In this document: in pieces, positions 1 through 11,504 of the stretch
How positions within the stretch are numbered: the first letter of the stretch is position 1
How the letters are laid out: each line of letters starts with the position of its first letter
Assembly (NCBI GenBank): GCA_035048495.1
Contig: CM068549.1
Location: 9,035,822-9,099,821, forward strand
Reading direction: 5' to 3'
Length of the DNA: 64,000 nucleotides
DNA from: Euptelea pleiosperma
Lineage: Eukaryota > Streptophyta > Magnoliopsida > Ranunculales > Eupteleaceae
The notes under the pieces: generated by a model
Seen by the model: only the letters and a program-made list of their open reading frames with translations
Database searches by the model: none
Told to the model about the DNA's origin: nothing
Program-made: the position numbers and the translations under genes

Positions 1-345
1 ATGTGTGACGCATCTGACTATGCTCTAGGAGCAGTTTTGGGCCAAAGAGTCAACAAAATGCCGCATGTGATATACTATGCGAGTAAGACTTTAAACTCGG
101 CTTAGTTAAACTACTCCACTACTGAAAAAGAGCTTCTGGCCGTTGTTTTTGCTCTGGATAAATTCAGACCATACTTATTGGCCACTAAAGTCATAGTTTA
201 TACGGATCATGCGGCTCTGAGATATCTAATGTCCAAAAAGGAGACGAAGCCGAGATTGATAAGATGGATCCTTCTATTATAGGAATTCAATCTAGAGATC
301 AGGGACAAGAAAGGAACTGAGAATGTTGTGGCTGATCACTTATCA
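1..345 (+). pseudogene. RNase H end of a Ty3/Gypsy (Athila-type) pol, two stop codons
   Basis: Reading frame 1 opens inside an RNase H domain: an MCDASDYALGAVL start, then [18 protein letters not shown], then a [11 protein letters not shown] block and a [13 protein letters not shown] end. These are the standard landmarks of Gypsy RNase H just before integrase. The frame is broken by TAG at 103-105 and by TAG at 280-282; both sit where the family normally has Gln, so each fits a single C-to-T change. The same frame runs on without a break into the integrase. Reverse transcriptase, protease and gag lie left of the window. In life the domain removes the RNA strand during reverse transcription. 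Family assignment is firm; the lineage name Athila rests on integrase wording and tRNA-Asp priming in the related element. Confidence 0.9.
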
Positions 346-1731
346 AGGCTAACTTTAGAGTCTAATTTTGAATCTCAGCCCATTCTCGAAACTTTTCCTG
401 ACGAACAACTGTTCGCTATCTCCGTCACCCCATGGTATGCTGACATTGTCAATTACCTAGTGACGGAGGAAATACCATCTCATTGGTCAAAACAGGACAA
501 AAATCAATTCCTGGCAAGAGTTAAGTATTACTCTTGGGACGAGCCTTATTTATATAAATACTGTCCTAACCAGATTATTCGTCTCTGTGTCCCTGAATCT
601 CAGCAATTAAACATCTTGTCCTCTTGTCATGACCAACCATGTGGTGGTCACTTTAGTTCTAAAAAGACGGCTGAGAAAATCCTACAATGTGGATTCTACT
701 GGCCTTCTCTGTTTCGAGAAACACATATCTACTGCAAGGCCTGCCCTAATTGTCAAAACCTTGGCAGAATTTCTCAGAGAAATATGATGCCCTTGAACCC
801 TATTCAAGTCGATGAGATATTCGATATGTGGGGTATTGATTTCATGGGGCCCTTTCCTACATCCAATGGTTTCCAATTCATCCTCCTAGCTGTGGACTAT
901 GTTTCTAAGTGGATTGAGGCAATTCCTACAAGAACCAATGACCATCAAGTTGTGGCGAGATTTTTGAGGGAGTACATTTTCACAAGATTCGGAGCCCCCA
1001 AAGCCATTATAAGTGATGGGGGTAGCCATTTCTGTAATAGAGTGTTTGAAAAGTTAATGAAAAAGTACGGAGTAACTCATAAGGTTGCCCTTGCTTACCA
1101 TCCGCAGACCAGCGGTCAGGTCGAGGTCTCCAATCGGCAAATCAAGCAGATACTGGAGAAGACAGTCAATACAACTCGTAAGGACTGGTCTACACGCCTC
1201 TCAGATGCTCTATGGGCTTACCGAACAGCTTATAAAACACCCTTGAATATGTCTCCATACCGGTTGGTTTATGGTAAACCTTGTCATCTCCCTGTTGAGA
1301 TTGAGCATCGCGCCCTATGGGCGATCAAAAAACTCAATTTCGACTTAGACGCAGCAGGAGAGGAAAGGAATTTACAACTCAATGAATTGGATGAACTGAG
1401 AAATGATTCATATGCCTTGTCAAAAAAGTATAAAGATAAAATGAAATGGATACATGACAAGAGCATTCTTAGGAAGGATTTCCACCAGGGACAGAAGGTC
1501 TTACTTTACAATTCTAGACTTCACATCTTCCCTGGAAAATTGAAGTCCCGATGGTCAGGCCCATTTGTTGTTACTGAAGTCAAGCCCTATGGGGCTATAA
1601 CTGTTGAGGATCCGAAGGATAATTCAACCTTCCAGGTCAATGGACAGCGTCTCAAACCTTTTCAAGAATTAGACGTGTCATCTATTCAAACCTTTGAGAT
1701 AGATCTTATTGATCCAATATATGAAGACTGA
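328..1731 (+). CDS. Integrase domain of Athila-type Ty3/Gypsy pol (3' part of polyprotein)
   Basis: Open frame of about 467 codons continuing the RNase H frame; position 328 is only the first GTG after the last stop, not a true start. It carries a zinc-binding HHCC motif (H101, H108, C139, C142), then the catalytic core with D171 (WGIDFMGPF), D230 (ISDGGSHF) and E266 (GQVEVSNR); D to E is spaced as in D,D35E. A GPF/Y-type module (RWSGPFVV) and the NGQRLKPF tail follow; there is no chromodomain, which excludes chromoviruses and fits Athila/Tat. Integrase joins retrotransposon cDNA to the host genome. All catalytic residues are present, but the upstream RNase H has two stops, so the polyprotein is probably dead or needs readthrough. 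It ends with TGA at 1729-1731. Confidence 0.93.
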   Translation: MADHLSRLTLESNFESQPILETFPDEQLFAISVTPWYADIVNYLVTEEIPSHWSKQDKNQFLARVKYYSWDEPYLYKYCPNQIIRLCVPESQQLNILSSCHDQPCGGHFSSKKTAEKILQCGFYWPSLFRETHIYCKACPNCQNLGRISQRNMMPLNPIQVDEIFDMWGIDFMGPFPTSNGFQFILLAVDYVSKWIEAIPTRTNDHQVVARFLREYIFTRFGAPKAIISDGGSHFCNRVFEKLMKKYGVTHKVALAYHPQTSGQVEVSNRQIKQILEKTVNTTRKDWSTRLSDALWAYRTAYKTPLNMSPYRLVYGKPCHLPVEIEHRALWAIKKLNFDLDAAGEERNLQLNELDELRNDSYALSKKYKDKMKWIHDKSILRKDFHQGQKVLLYNSRLHIFPGKLKSRWSGPFVVTEVKPYGAITVEDPKDNSTFQVNGQRLKPFQELDVSSIQTFEIDLIDPIYED

Positions 1732-3659
1732 TGTTTCTGTCAGTCTCTCTGAGCTCCAACTTAGTTGGGGGTGAATTTCACCCCCGTTGTGTCTGGCTGA
1801 AGACATAAAACTTAGCGCTTTCGGAAAGGCAATTCCGGTATTCCTAGAAGTCATTGAGTCTCATGCATAAATATTATATTTCATATATTATTATGGCTAT
1901 ACAGGTACAATTCCTCTCACTACCATCAGGTATCACCAAATCTCAGCCATACTGGTATAACTCTTCCTCTAACATGCATCACATTCAGAGTTTTCATACA
2001 TTTTTGTCCCGGTCTGAGCACCGAGGACGGTGCTGTATTTCAGTTGGGGGTGGGGATTTATCAAAACTCATGTCTTCATAAAAAATAAAAAATAAAAAAA
2101 AATTGAGAAAAATGAGAAAAAGATGTATTTTGGGGTGATAACCTGTGTTTTACAAAGTTTTCTGAGTATTTTCGAAATGCTTTTCAAATCCTTTACAATG
2201 ATGAGTACAAAATTTTCGGAAAGTCTATTTATTGAAAAGGATGTCTGTTTTGAAAAATCACTTATTAGCTCTTCATTCAGTTTGAAAGCAAACATTACTA
2301 CAGTGGATTGAAAAATCTTTGAAAACTCAGATTCAGCAAAAATGTTCACATATCAACGTCAGAATTATCCGAAGTTTAGATTATCCAGAGATCCAAGAAG
2401 AACAATTGTGGAGACCAAACCCAGTGAGCTTTTGATCTTTTCATTATTTCTGAGGGTAATAAAATTATTCTGAGTCACAAGATGACTCACAATTCTTCTA
2501 CTTCCCAAATATTTCGATTGAGTGATCTCATTAACCCTTGCTTTGGTCATGGAACTCAGAACGACACCAAATTCGGATTATTACAGAAAGAATCTTCTCT
2601 ATATCCATTCGAGACATCGAAGATGAAAGTACAAACCCTAGAAAATGATATAGGCTATCTTTCTAACCAATCAAACTTTTTAGCTTCCCTAACATCTATA
2701 CCATTAGAAACTATTTTTGAGCCTGTTGATGAAAACCTTTTCTTGTTAACACATCAACCAAAAACCCAATCCTAAAAAAGAGTTCAATACGATAACCTAC
2801 TTCTGAGAGGGATCAAAGAGTATTTGGTATGATCATGAAAAGATAAAAACCAAGAAAGAAAAAGAAAACAAATGGTTCGAGCTGAAAAGAAACATGATCA
2901 GAAAGAAAGAAGGAAAGGTTGAAAAATAGCCAAAAAGACAAAAATTGGAAGAAAAAAAAAAGTAAAGAAAATATTATCCCTGGGAAAAGTTGCAAAGAAT
3001 AGTGAGATACCCTCTCAGAATTTTTGAATACCAGAATATCCTTCTTTTCTGAACCTATCCTAGGCCTCAATACAACCTATGTAAGTCCTATTTGATTCTA
3101 GATTTGTACCATCCTCAAGTGTGGAGAATGGAGAAAAGAGAAATTATAGAGTTTGATCCGACGTTCTTAAGTGATATGACATTCCAATCATGAGATCTAA
3201 TTAAATCTTCTTATACCCTCCATTCAAAAACTATATATGTGAGACATTTGCCAGTTTCTATATTCATCTCCTCACATATAATTTGAGAGAAAAGTATAAA
3301 ATTATTTCTGAGTGATTTACTTCTGAGTGGTATACAAGTGAGGATTGAGGTCGAGGCATAGAGTCTCTAAAGAGATCCAGATATATCTACTGCCAGATAA
3401 GGATGATGTTGAACAAACACACACACACACACACTGAGTCTGAGTAATCTTTTATTTGAAGGTCCATTTGTAGAAGTGTTGCATTTTGCTAATTAGTTCT
3501 AATTTGTGAATGATTTCTTGCATCCTTAAAATAATCTGACAAAACGGAGTTTTTTCTGAGTAATGCAAATAAGTTTTCTAGCATGTTATGCCTAGCCCTC
3601 TTTCGCTCACGTATTTCGCAATAATTGCCAAGGATTGGCAATATGCTAGTTGGGGGTTG
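1732..3659 (+). other. 3' noncoding region of the Athila-type element
   Basis: About 1.9 kb between pol and the 3' LTR with no convincing gene. Blocks near 1755-1850, 1990-2070, 2560-2660 and 3560-3659 match, in reverse complement, the region between the reading frame and the 3' LTR of the complete element at 9668-20761 (for example around 14240-14320, 14030-14090, 13480-13560 and 12430-12490). This ties the two elements to one family. I found no env-like frame with membrane segments. A short (AC)n run lies at 3416-3434. Confidence 0.75.
3648..3659 (+). other. Polypurine tract before the 3' LTR
   Basis: A G-rich tract (AGTTGGGGGTTG) directly precedes the TGATATTCGC start of the LTR. The same tract, reverse-complemented, adjoins the 3' LTR of the complete element (12428-12440). 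It would prime plus-strand DNA synthesis. Confidence 0.8.
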
Positions 3660-5325
3660 TGATATTCGCTCAAAAGTGCTTATTTTAAGCCATTACCCTT
3701 ATAGCGATGTCGCATTCTCCTCCGTAAAACTTGTCTTTTTGTCGACTTTTCCATATAAGAGTTTCTTCCATTGCGTAGAATGCATTCTTTAGACGAAAAT
3801 CGACTATTTACATGAAATATACGCATTTCGGATAGTCTAGTATCAAGGTGTTTTAGTTGAATCTCATTACGCGCTTTTTCACTTGTAGGAGACCCTATCG
3901 GGCGATTCTCGAGGACTGACGGGCCCACGATCAACCACAGAAGACTTCTATCAAAGCTTAAAGAGCCAACAGGCTAGGATAAAAAGATAGAAGACATATA
4001 CGGGCAAAGCTAGAGGATCATAGAGCCGGAACAAGGACTAAGAGAGAGAATAGCTGGAGACCAAGAGAAGGACTTAGGTGTTAAAGGCCACACCAATTGA
4101 CATCAAAGGATAAGTTTGACTTATTGGTGGAGTAGACGAGAGAGAATAAAGAAGACCAGGGTTCAAGACCCTCCAATGCTTTTATTTTTATATTTTTCTC
4201 TCACCTCTCACCTCTCTCCTATTTCTCTCTTTATCTATCTATCTTGGCCCATGACATAGGCCCATGACCTAAGCCCATGACCTAAGCCCATGACCTAAGC
4301 CCATGACCCATGACCCATGCCCATGACCCATGCCCATGCCCGTGACCATGACCCATGCCCATGCCCATTTGCAACAAGAAGAGAGAATTGGTCTCACTTG
4401 ACCGATTCTTCTCTCCCCATATCTCTCTATCCTAGTCACTCTCTCTCTCATCTAACTAACCCATTCCCAACCGTTGGATCTCTCTAGATCCAACGGTCAT
4501 CATTTTTACAACAAGCAAAAAAGAAAAAAAAAAAAAAGTCTATAAGAGATTCATTCTCTCTCCTTCTTGGGTTGGTTCCCTCCCCCTTCTCTTCCTCTCT
4601 TTCTTCCTTCTTTCTCTTCTTCTTCACCCTTCTTCTCCGGCGAGCAACTCCGGCGAGCTCACCATTAACGCCTCCACCTCGAAGTGCAAAACGTCAAACA
4701 GCAACGTCTCCTTGCTGCCCATTCCATTCGCCACAATCAAAGGCTACAATCCTCAATCCCATTGAGTTTTATCCAATAGAAGTTGTACCATCTACCTCTT
4801 CAATGGTAAGCTTCTCTCTAATTCATCTCTCTAACCTTCCTACCTTCTTTCACTCTCTTCTTTCCCTCTCTACCTTTATATGCTTTCTAGGATAATATTT
4901 TAATGGCTTTCTAGATTAATTTGGTTTAATGTTATTTCCGTTGTAAAGCATTTGAACAAGCATTGTAAGCATTTGTTTTTAGTTTAATGAACAAGTTTTA
5001 AATTCAAGTTTAAGTTGTTTTCATTTATTTTGTTTTTCATTCTCGTTTCTCTTATGTTTTTTTTTCATTCTAATAGTTTTAACAATAATCTCAAACATAT
5101 TTTAAATGAACCTCCACCATTCTCACCCTTCCATTTATTCTAAACATTTTCTGATTATTCTTGTTTCTTATTGTGCTAACTAATCCCGAGTGCGGACGAT
5201 ATCCGACACGAGCCACTGTGCAAGTCTGCTTATTTGCAGATTAAGTGAACCAATTCGGAGAAATTACAAATATTGTTGAACTTTAGGGTTTCCGTAACCA
5301 ACGACGCAGATAAACCCGAATTTCA
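3660..5325 (+). mobile_element. 3' LTR of the pol-bearing Athila-type element
   Basis: Starts TGATATTCGC right after the polypurine tract and ends ...GAATTTCA, so it keeps the TG..CA rule. It is shorter (about 1.67 kb) and more diverged than the 2.7-kb copies. Order of parts: U3 with a CCCATGACC-type minisatellite (about 4250-4370), an ACCGTTGGATCT/AGATCCAACGGT stem-loop with CTCT loop (4470-4497), a TATA-like TCTATAAGAG (about 4540), a pyrimidine-rich leader, a splice donor CAATG|GTAAGC at 4806, and an acceptor TTTGCAG ending at 5239. The last 86 bp hold the conserved GGGTTTCCGTAACCAACGACGC block. The 5' LTR lies outside the window. Confidence 0.8.
4250..4370 (+). repeat. Minisatellite in LTR U3
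   Basis: Head-to-tail repeats of CCCATGACCTAAG passing into shorter CCATGACCCATG units. Open frames across it encode only Gly/His/Met-rich repeats and are not genes. Confidence 0.85.
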
Positions 5326-6287
5326 GTTGTTTCCTCCACCCAAACCAGCAAGGAGCCACCACGTTCTGCTCTTACCATAGCCAGCAACGCTCTTGTCCGA
5401 CCACCTCCTGCTGCACCCCATCGTGAAGATCTCTCTCCAAATAGGCAAGCCCATTCATCATTGCAAACGGGGTTGCAACCTGCCACTTTCGAGTTGCTAT
5501 ACCAGCAACACCACAACGCTTCCCTCCTCCGCCATCACCAGCTTCACCTCCTTCACAGGTTGGTAGTACACACCACGCACCACCAAGCAAGGCCGTGAAC
5601 CACCAATCTCTTCCCCTAGAGCATAGACGGTGCACTCTTCTAGATCTCCAGCTACACGGTCATCACTTGGCCGATCCATCATTGCCTTTCCATGGCCCAA
5701 AGCACGGGGCAGCATATCACTCGCTCACGGTTGGCATTCTTCAGGCATGCATCAAGCGTGCATCTTCACCATCATCCACTTGGTAGGTCAAGGTAACTTC
5801 TTCTCTCACTAGATTTTTCATCTAGTTCTCTTCTTTTCATTTTCTCTCTCTATTTCCTAGTTCCCCTCTCTCTCTCTACATTATTTTCTCTTTCTAGTCT
5901 TTAGCATATTCTCATTCTCTCTTTATACCTTCCATTTTCTATCTCTAAAACGCCTCCTCTCTCATTTTCTCTCTCTACCTATTCTCCTTATATTTTTCTC
6001 TCTCTAGAATGTTTTTTTTTGTCTGGTTTTGACTGTCTAATTCAAATATTGTAAGGACATTTTGATTAATGAATGATGAAGTTTGTTTTTATCTATTATT
6101 TCTTGTGATGATCCGTCAGTTTATGTTCTTCTTTGCGCTAATCCGACTAATCCCGAGTGCGGATCGACATCCGACACGAGCCACTGTGCAAAATTGCCCA
6201 TTTTACAGGTTAAATGTCTCGGATCAATTAAAAATGTGTTGATTCTAGGGTTTCCGTAACCAACGACGCGGAAAAATCCTACTTTCA
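5326..6287 (+). mobile_element. 5'-truncated LTR of the same family (leader, intron, U5)
   Basis: A second family LTR end in the same orientation follows directly: leader-like CT-rich sequence, a possible donor TTG|GTAGGT at 5783 (or AAG|GTAACT at 5793), acceptor TTTTACAG ending at 6208, and the U5 end ...GGAAAAATCCTACTTTCA at 6287. U3 and TATA parts are missing. The simplest reading is that the element ending at 5325 inserted into this older LTR, whose remaining part lies left of the window. An internal duplication within one LTR is the alternative. Confidence 0.65.
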
Positions 6288-8107
6288 ACTGGTGGAAGAG
6301 GAGGATCAGGGAGGAAGAAGTGGGGGTAGGCGTAGCAGGTGGAGAAGGAGGGGGCATTGCCAGAGAGAAGAGGAGGCGCTGTTGCAGGCGGAGGAGACGG
6401 AACCCACCGTTCTTTCCTTTTTTTTATTTCTTTTTCTGGTTTTTGTGAGAGAGGCGAGGGCGAAGCGGTGGAAGAGAGAGAGGGGATATGGAGCAGTAGC
6501 AGTGGCGGAACCAGACGGGTTCAGGTTGTCGGAGTTGCTCCTGCAACTCCGGTGAAGGCTGTGGACAAGAAGAAGAAGAAAGAAAGAAAAAAAGAAAAAA
6601 AAAAGAAAGAGAAGGTTGAGGACGTTGCTGGACGTTGGGAGGGAGACGAGGCACAGGGGCGGAATCCCACAGGCTGAGACACAGGCAAAGGCGGTGCTGC
6701 TACAGATGTTAGAGGAGGTAGGAATGGTTCGCCGGCCGGAGTTGCAGGTTTGCAACTCCGGCAAAAGCAAAAGAAGAAGAAGAAGAAGAAAGAGGAGAAG
6801 AAGAAGAAAGAAGAAGGAAGAAGAGAAGGAGGGTTCGTGGCATGGTGAGCAGAGGAAATAGAAGAGGAGAAGGGCGGAAGAGAAGAAGAAGGCATGGAAG
6901 ATGAACCTGCCGGAGTTGCAGGTTCTCGCCGGAAAAAGAGACGATGAAGAAGAAGAAAGGAAGAAGAAGAAAGAAAGGAAAAGAAGGAGAGGGAAGAGAG
7001 GAAAAGGTCGGGAATGGTTATCGGGGAGGAGAGAAAGAGATGGGAGGGGGATTAGGGTTCGAACGAACCCTTCTCCTTCCTCTTATAAAGCTCCCTATTT
7101 CCTTTAATGGAAATAGGGTATTTTTTAAATAAAAAAAATATTTTTTTTTTTTTAAGTAAAAGTCTACTTTTCTATGGGGAATGTCCCCATTTAGTGGACC
7201 CCCCATTTTTTTAAAATTTAATTAAAATTATTTGGAAATTCACGGGGTCCACTAACTGATCGGACAGCGGGTTGATGATGATGGGCCCGGCTACTGGCCC
7301 ACATGGACTGATGATGTCCATCGTCTCACAAGATGATGTGACAGACAGTCTGATGGCGATCGGATGGATGGTGACTTGATTGGGACCCAGATTGGTAGAT
7401 CGACGGATCTAGAGAGATCCAACGGTCCGATTGGAGATCCAACGGTCAGAAAGCTAAGGGAGATGAGATAGAGCCGATGGGCAGGAATTCTAGGGTTAGG
7501 TCAGTAGATTCGATGACCGAGAGATGAAGAGAGAGAGAATAAGGAGAGATGAGAGAGAAAAATATCAAAAAATGGAGATAAAAGTATTGGCAGAGGGTCT
7601 GGAACCCTGGTCTTCACTGTGACCATCCTCACGCTTCTCCAGTAGAGTAGACTATCATTCATTGCTGACTCATGTGGCTTTAAACGCTTTGGTCCGTCTT
7701 TTGGTCATTGGCTCTCCTATTCTCTTCGTTCTTTGGGCCGGCCTTTTGGTCCTCTTATTCAGCCCATATTCGGCCCATATCTTCTAGTCACAGCATGTGG
7801 GCTCTTTAAGCTTTGATAATGGGCTTTCCTGATCGATATGGGCTCGCAAGTCTCGAGAATTGTCCCATCGGGGTTTCCTGCGATAGAAGAAGCGCGTAAT
7901 AAGACTCTATCAGAATGACTACATGTCTAGACTTCCGAAAATGTGTTTAATGCATGCAAATATACCATTTCATCCAGAAAAGTGTGTTCTATGCAACACA
8001 AGAGACTCTTACGTAGAAAAGTAGATAAATAGAGCATTTTAACGTAGGAGAGTGTGAAAACGCTTAGAAGATAACAGTGGAAAATACGCACTTTTAAGCG
8101 AATATCA
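6288..8107 (-). mobile_element. Inverted, truncated LTR of the same family
   Basis: On the - strand it starts TGATATTCGC at 8107 and runs through U3, the promoter palindrome (7093-7118), a TATA-like TTTATAAGA and purine-rich leader, then stops at 6288 where it abuts the + strand copy. The intron and U5 are lost. The leader holds at least three CCGGAGTTGCA palindromes (6530-6552, 6735-6762, 6909-6935). Long open frames in the GAAGAA-rich stretch are low-complexity artefacts. Confidence 0.8.
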
Positions 8108-9034
8108 TATAGCTGCATGATTTTCTCAACATCGGCTCTACAGAATTTATTTATATTATAAAATGTTTGACAGTTTGCAAGTCAGTTTCTGTAGTTCTCA
8201 TGCACACAAGATTCAGCAAGAGAGAGAGCATATCATGGAACCTGAACCATGACAGTAGTGTTAGCTACATTACAATCAAAATGTTAAAAAATCATTCAAC
8301 TTCAAATAATAGATGAATAGATAGGAGGATGGAGGTTGAGTGCATGAAGAGATGACACATTGTGGTCTATGTGTAGAGGTAGTGCTGGGGTGCTTTAAGT
8401 GGTAGATCCAATAACTTTTAAATTTTGCCATGTATACAGCACAAAAAGGTAGGAGGAAAAGCGCTACTCTGTTTATACCTACTTACAAAAAGTTTTTCTG
8501 TAATGAAAATAAAAGAAATTGCAGAGTGAGGATGATTAGCCCATCTTCGAGAAATTACATACCAAAAATCAGCTTGATTGGTGGTGCAATGCCGTTGGAT
8601 TTGAGCACTTTTTCACCATGGATTCTTACCCATCAGTAGGCCTATTTATAAAGCCATTCATAATAAAAATTGCTTAAATTCAATGGTTAAAAACAACTAA
8701 TTGATTAGTCTAGGTTGCTATGTGCTTCATACATGGACAACTTGGAACTGCTTTTGTTGTTGGATTAGACACAATACTGAAGTTGAAAGCAAGAATGCAT
8801 CATAGAAAAGTACTTCAGATGTGACTAATGTGACATGGTATAACAGTAACATCAAGTGTCTGTTATAACATGGATGTTTTTTAAGCCTTTATATTTCTGA
8901 ACATTGAATTGTAGTTGTTTTATATTGTGAAACTACTAACATGCACTGCCGCTAAGAGATCTTCAATGCCAAACTAATTAATCAGATTGTTGAAACCATC
9001 CGATCATATGCCAACCTGATTTTCTATAGGCGAG
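8108..9034. other. Non-LTR flank, no gene recognised
   Basis: About 0.9 kb of AT-rich host-like sequence. I see no coding signature. Around 8550-8600 there is a short stretch (CCAAAAATCAGCTTGATTGGTG in part) shared with the Mutator-like foldback MITEs further right, probably a MITE remnant. Confidence 0.5.
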
Positions 9035-9667
9035 TGAAAGTAGGGTTTTTCCGCATCGTTGGATTCAGAAACCCTAGAATCAATACATTTGTAATTTTTA
9101 TCCAATTTTTCCTGCAAAATGAGAACTTCTTACACAGTGGGAAGTGTAGGATGTCGAATCCACACTCGGGGTTAGTTAGCACACTCAGAGAACATAAAAT
9201 GACTGTTTTTATTATAGAAAATGCTAAAAATAAAAGGATGGAAAGGTGAGAATGGTGATGAGGATTTTTAAAACATTCTTTGAGAATTTTTGAGAGACAT
9301 GGACACTAATAATTAAAAATGGAGAAACCTTTAATATCCATAAAACTCATTCATCGAACTCACTTTATTAATAATCAAAATATCACAACCATTACATGAA
9401 ATCTTGAACAAAATTTAGCTATCCAAAAACTAAAACGCAGTAAGTATTAACCTAGAAAATATATAAGGGTAGAGAGAGAAACTATAGAGAGAGTCTAAAG
9501 AAGAGGAGAGAGAAAATGAAGGATCCTACCATAAAACTCACCAAGAGATGAAGATAATGTTGCTGGCCGTTCAACAAGGTGATGGTGCTTGCCCAAACTA
9601 GGCTGTGGGAAGTTGCGGACGAAGCATGTGAAAGGGGTGGAGGAGAGCTCGCTCCTTGTGAGATGGG
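9035..9667 (-). mobile_element. Solo LTR, left part (U5, intron, start of leader)
   Basis: Begins TGAAAGTAGGG at 9035, the LTR end on the - strand. The rest of the same LTR is at 20762-22841; together they make about 2.71 kb. The host target duplication GCGAG sits at 9030-9034 and at 22842-22846. The complete element at 9668-20761 inserted into it. An intron acceptor (TTTTGCAG, ending 9112) and donor (GTGAGT at 9541 or GTAGGA at 9529) are recognisable. Confidence 0.9.
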
Positions 9668-11443
9668 TGAAAGTAGGGTTTTTCCGCGTCGTTGGTTACG
9701 GAAACCCTAATTCCAACACATTTGTAATTAATCCGAATTTCAATCCTGCAAAAATGTGACTTTTGTATAGGGATTCGTATCGGATGTCGATCCTCACTCA
9801 GGGTAAGTTTGTGCAAGCAGAGAACATGAAATGACGAATTTTTCTCAGAAATTGCCACTAAAAAGGATGGAATGGTGAGAATGATGATCACGAGATTTTA
9901 TAACATGATTTTTTTTGTTGAAGATTGATTCTCCATTAAAGTGATTAGCATGCAGATAAAATTCAAAATTACTATTAAAAGAGAATATAAACAAGAATTC
10001 AAAAGAAACTAATTTCATTGAATAAAATTAAGATGTTTACATTGATGGATAACAAAAACAAGAGAATTAAACTAACCTAAAAAGCATGAAAGGTAGAGAG
10101 AGAATCTACAGAGGAGAGAGAAACTAAAGAAGAGAGAGAAAATGATGAAAGAGAAAGACCAAGCTATAATAATATAGAGAGAGATAACTAAGGAGAGTCT
10201 AGAGAGAGAAAATGAAGAGAGAAGAAAGAGAATGTTGCTAGAAAGAAAGAAAGAAAATATCACTTACCATTAAAGGATTGGCCAGGGGAAATGGTGATAC
10301 TTGGGGTGCGGATGATGGAGTTGTATAGCCGGTGATGCGAGTCACCGGTGCACGCTTGGAGAAGATGAGTGTAGGCTATCAGCTTTGATGGTGAAGGGCA
10401 GCACTTGGAGGAGAAAACGGTGGTAGATCATGGCTGGACCGTGGCTGTAATATGGTAGATGGTTGACGGCTGTTGAGGTGAGGTGCTGGATGCCTTAAGA
10501 GATGATGGGGCGGTGAGTTGGGTGACTGCAGGTGGTGGTGCGGCAAATCTAGAGGAGGTAAGCCTCCTCTCTTTTCTCCTTCCTCTTTCTTCTCCTTCTT
10601 TTTTTTTCTGTTTACTGTGGAGAAGATGAAGAGGAGAAGAGAGCGTGGTGCAGTTGCGTTTTCTTGGAGATGATCCAGTCACTTGGCAGCAAGCTTCGAT
10701 CGTGGAAGGAATGACCGTCCAGCAGCTATGGAGGAGGGCAGCAATAGATATGAAGGTGGGCTGTAGAGGAAGAGTGCAGGGGCGGTTTGCTGAACTGTTA
10801 AGAGCTGTAGGTTCTTAAAGTTGCAGTTGGGAGATGATGGAGGTGATGATGCCATGGAAGAGGTGGAGGACGGTGGTGTGCATCTTGTGGAAGACGAACC
10901 AGGGGTAATGGAGGTTTGGGGCTGGCAGCAATAGAGAAGAACGTGGTGGAGAGAAGGTGGGGGGGGAAGACGTGGTGGCTGTTGTTGGAGGCGCTGCACG
11001 TGGTGGTGAGGATGAAGGGAAAAATATGGGGAAAGAGAGATGGAGACGGTGAAGAGAGAGGTGACCGGAGTTGCAGGCTGCAACTCCAGTAATCAAAACT
11101 TTGAATAAAAAAAATGGTGCTGCTCGTGGCAGCAAGATTTGCTGCGCACAGGCGGAGGGTGGAGAGTTTCAGATGAAGGAGAAAGAGAAGGAGACGACAG
11201 AAGGAGAAGAGAAGAAGGAGGTGGCCGGAGTTCTGCAACTCCGGCCGGAATGAGGAAGAAGAAGAAGAAGAAGAAGAAGAAGAAAGAAGGGAAAACATGG
11301 GAGAAGATTCGGGGAAGGTTTTGGGGAAGGAGAGGAGGAGAGGGGAGAGGGATTAGGGTTCGAACGAACCCCTATCCTTCTCCTTTTAAAGCTCCCTATT
11401 TCCTTTAATGGAAATAGGGTATTTTTTGAAAATAAAAAAAATG

Positions 11444-11504
<61 letters not shown>

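Noticed and set aside
2482..2775. env-like gene after pol
   Set aside because: Short frame without signal peptide, transmembrane segment or cysteine pattern; homologous sequence in the complete element is not open.
4269..4451. Gly/His/Met-rich small protein
   Set aside because: Pure translation of the CCCATGACC minisatellite.
10428..11298. Several overlapping long open frames (up to 166 codons) on the - strand, Ser/Pro/Leu-rich
   Set aside because: They lie in the CT/GA-rich LTR leader, recur in the second LTR copy, are open in several frames at once because of base composition, and show no domain.
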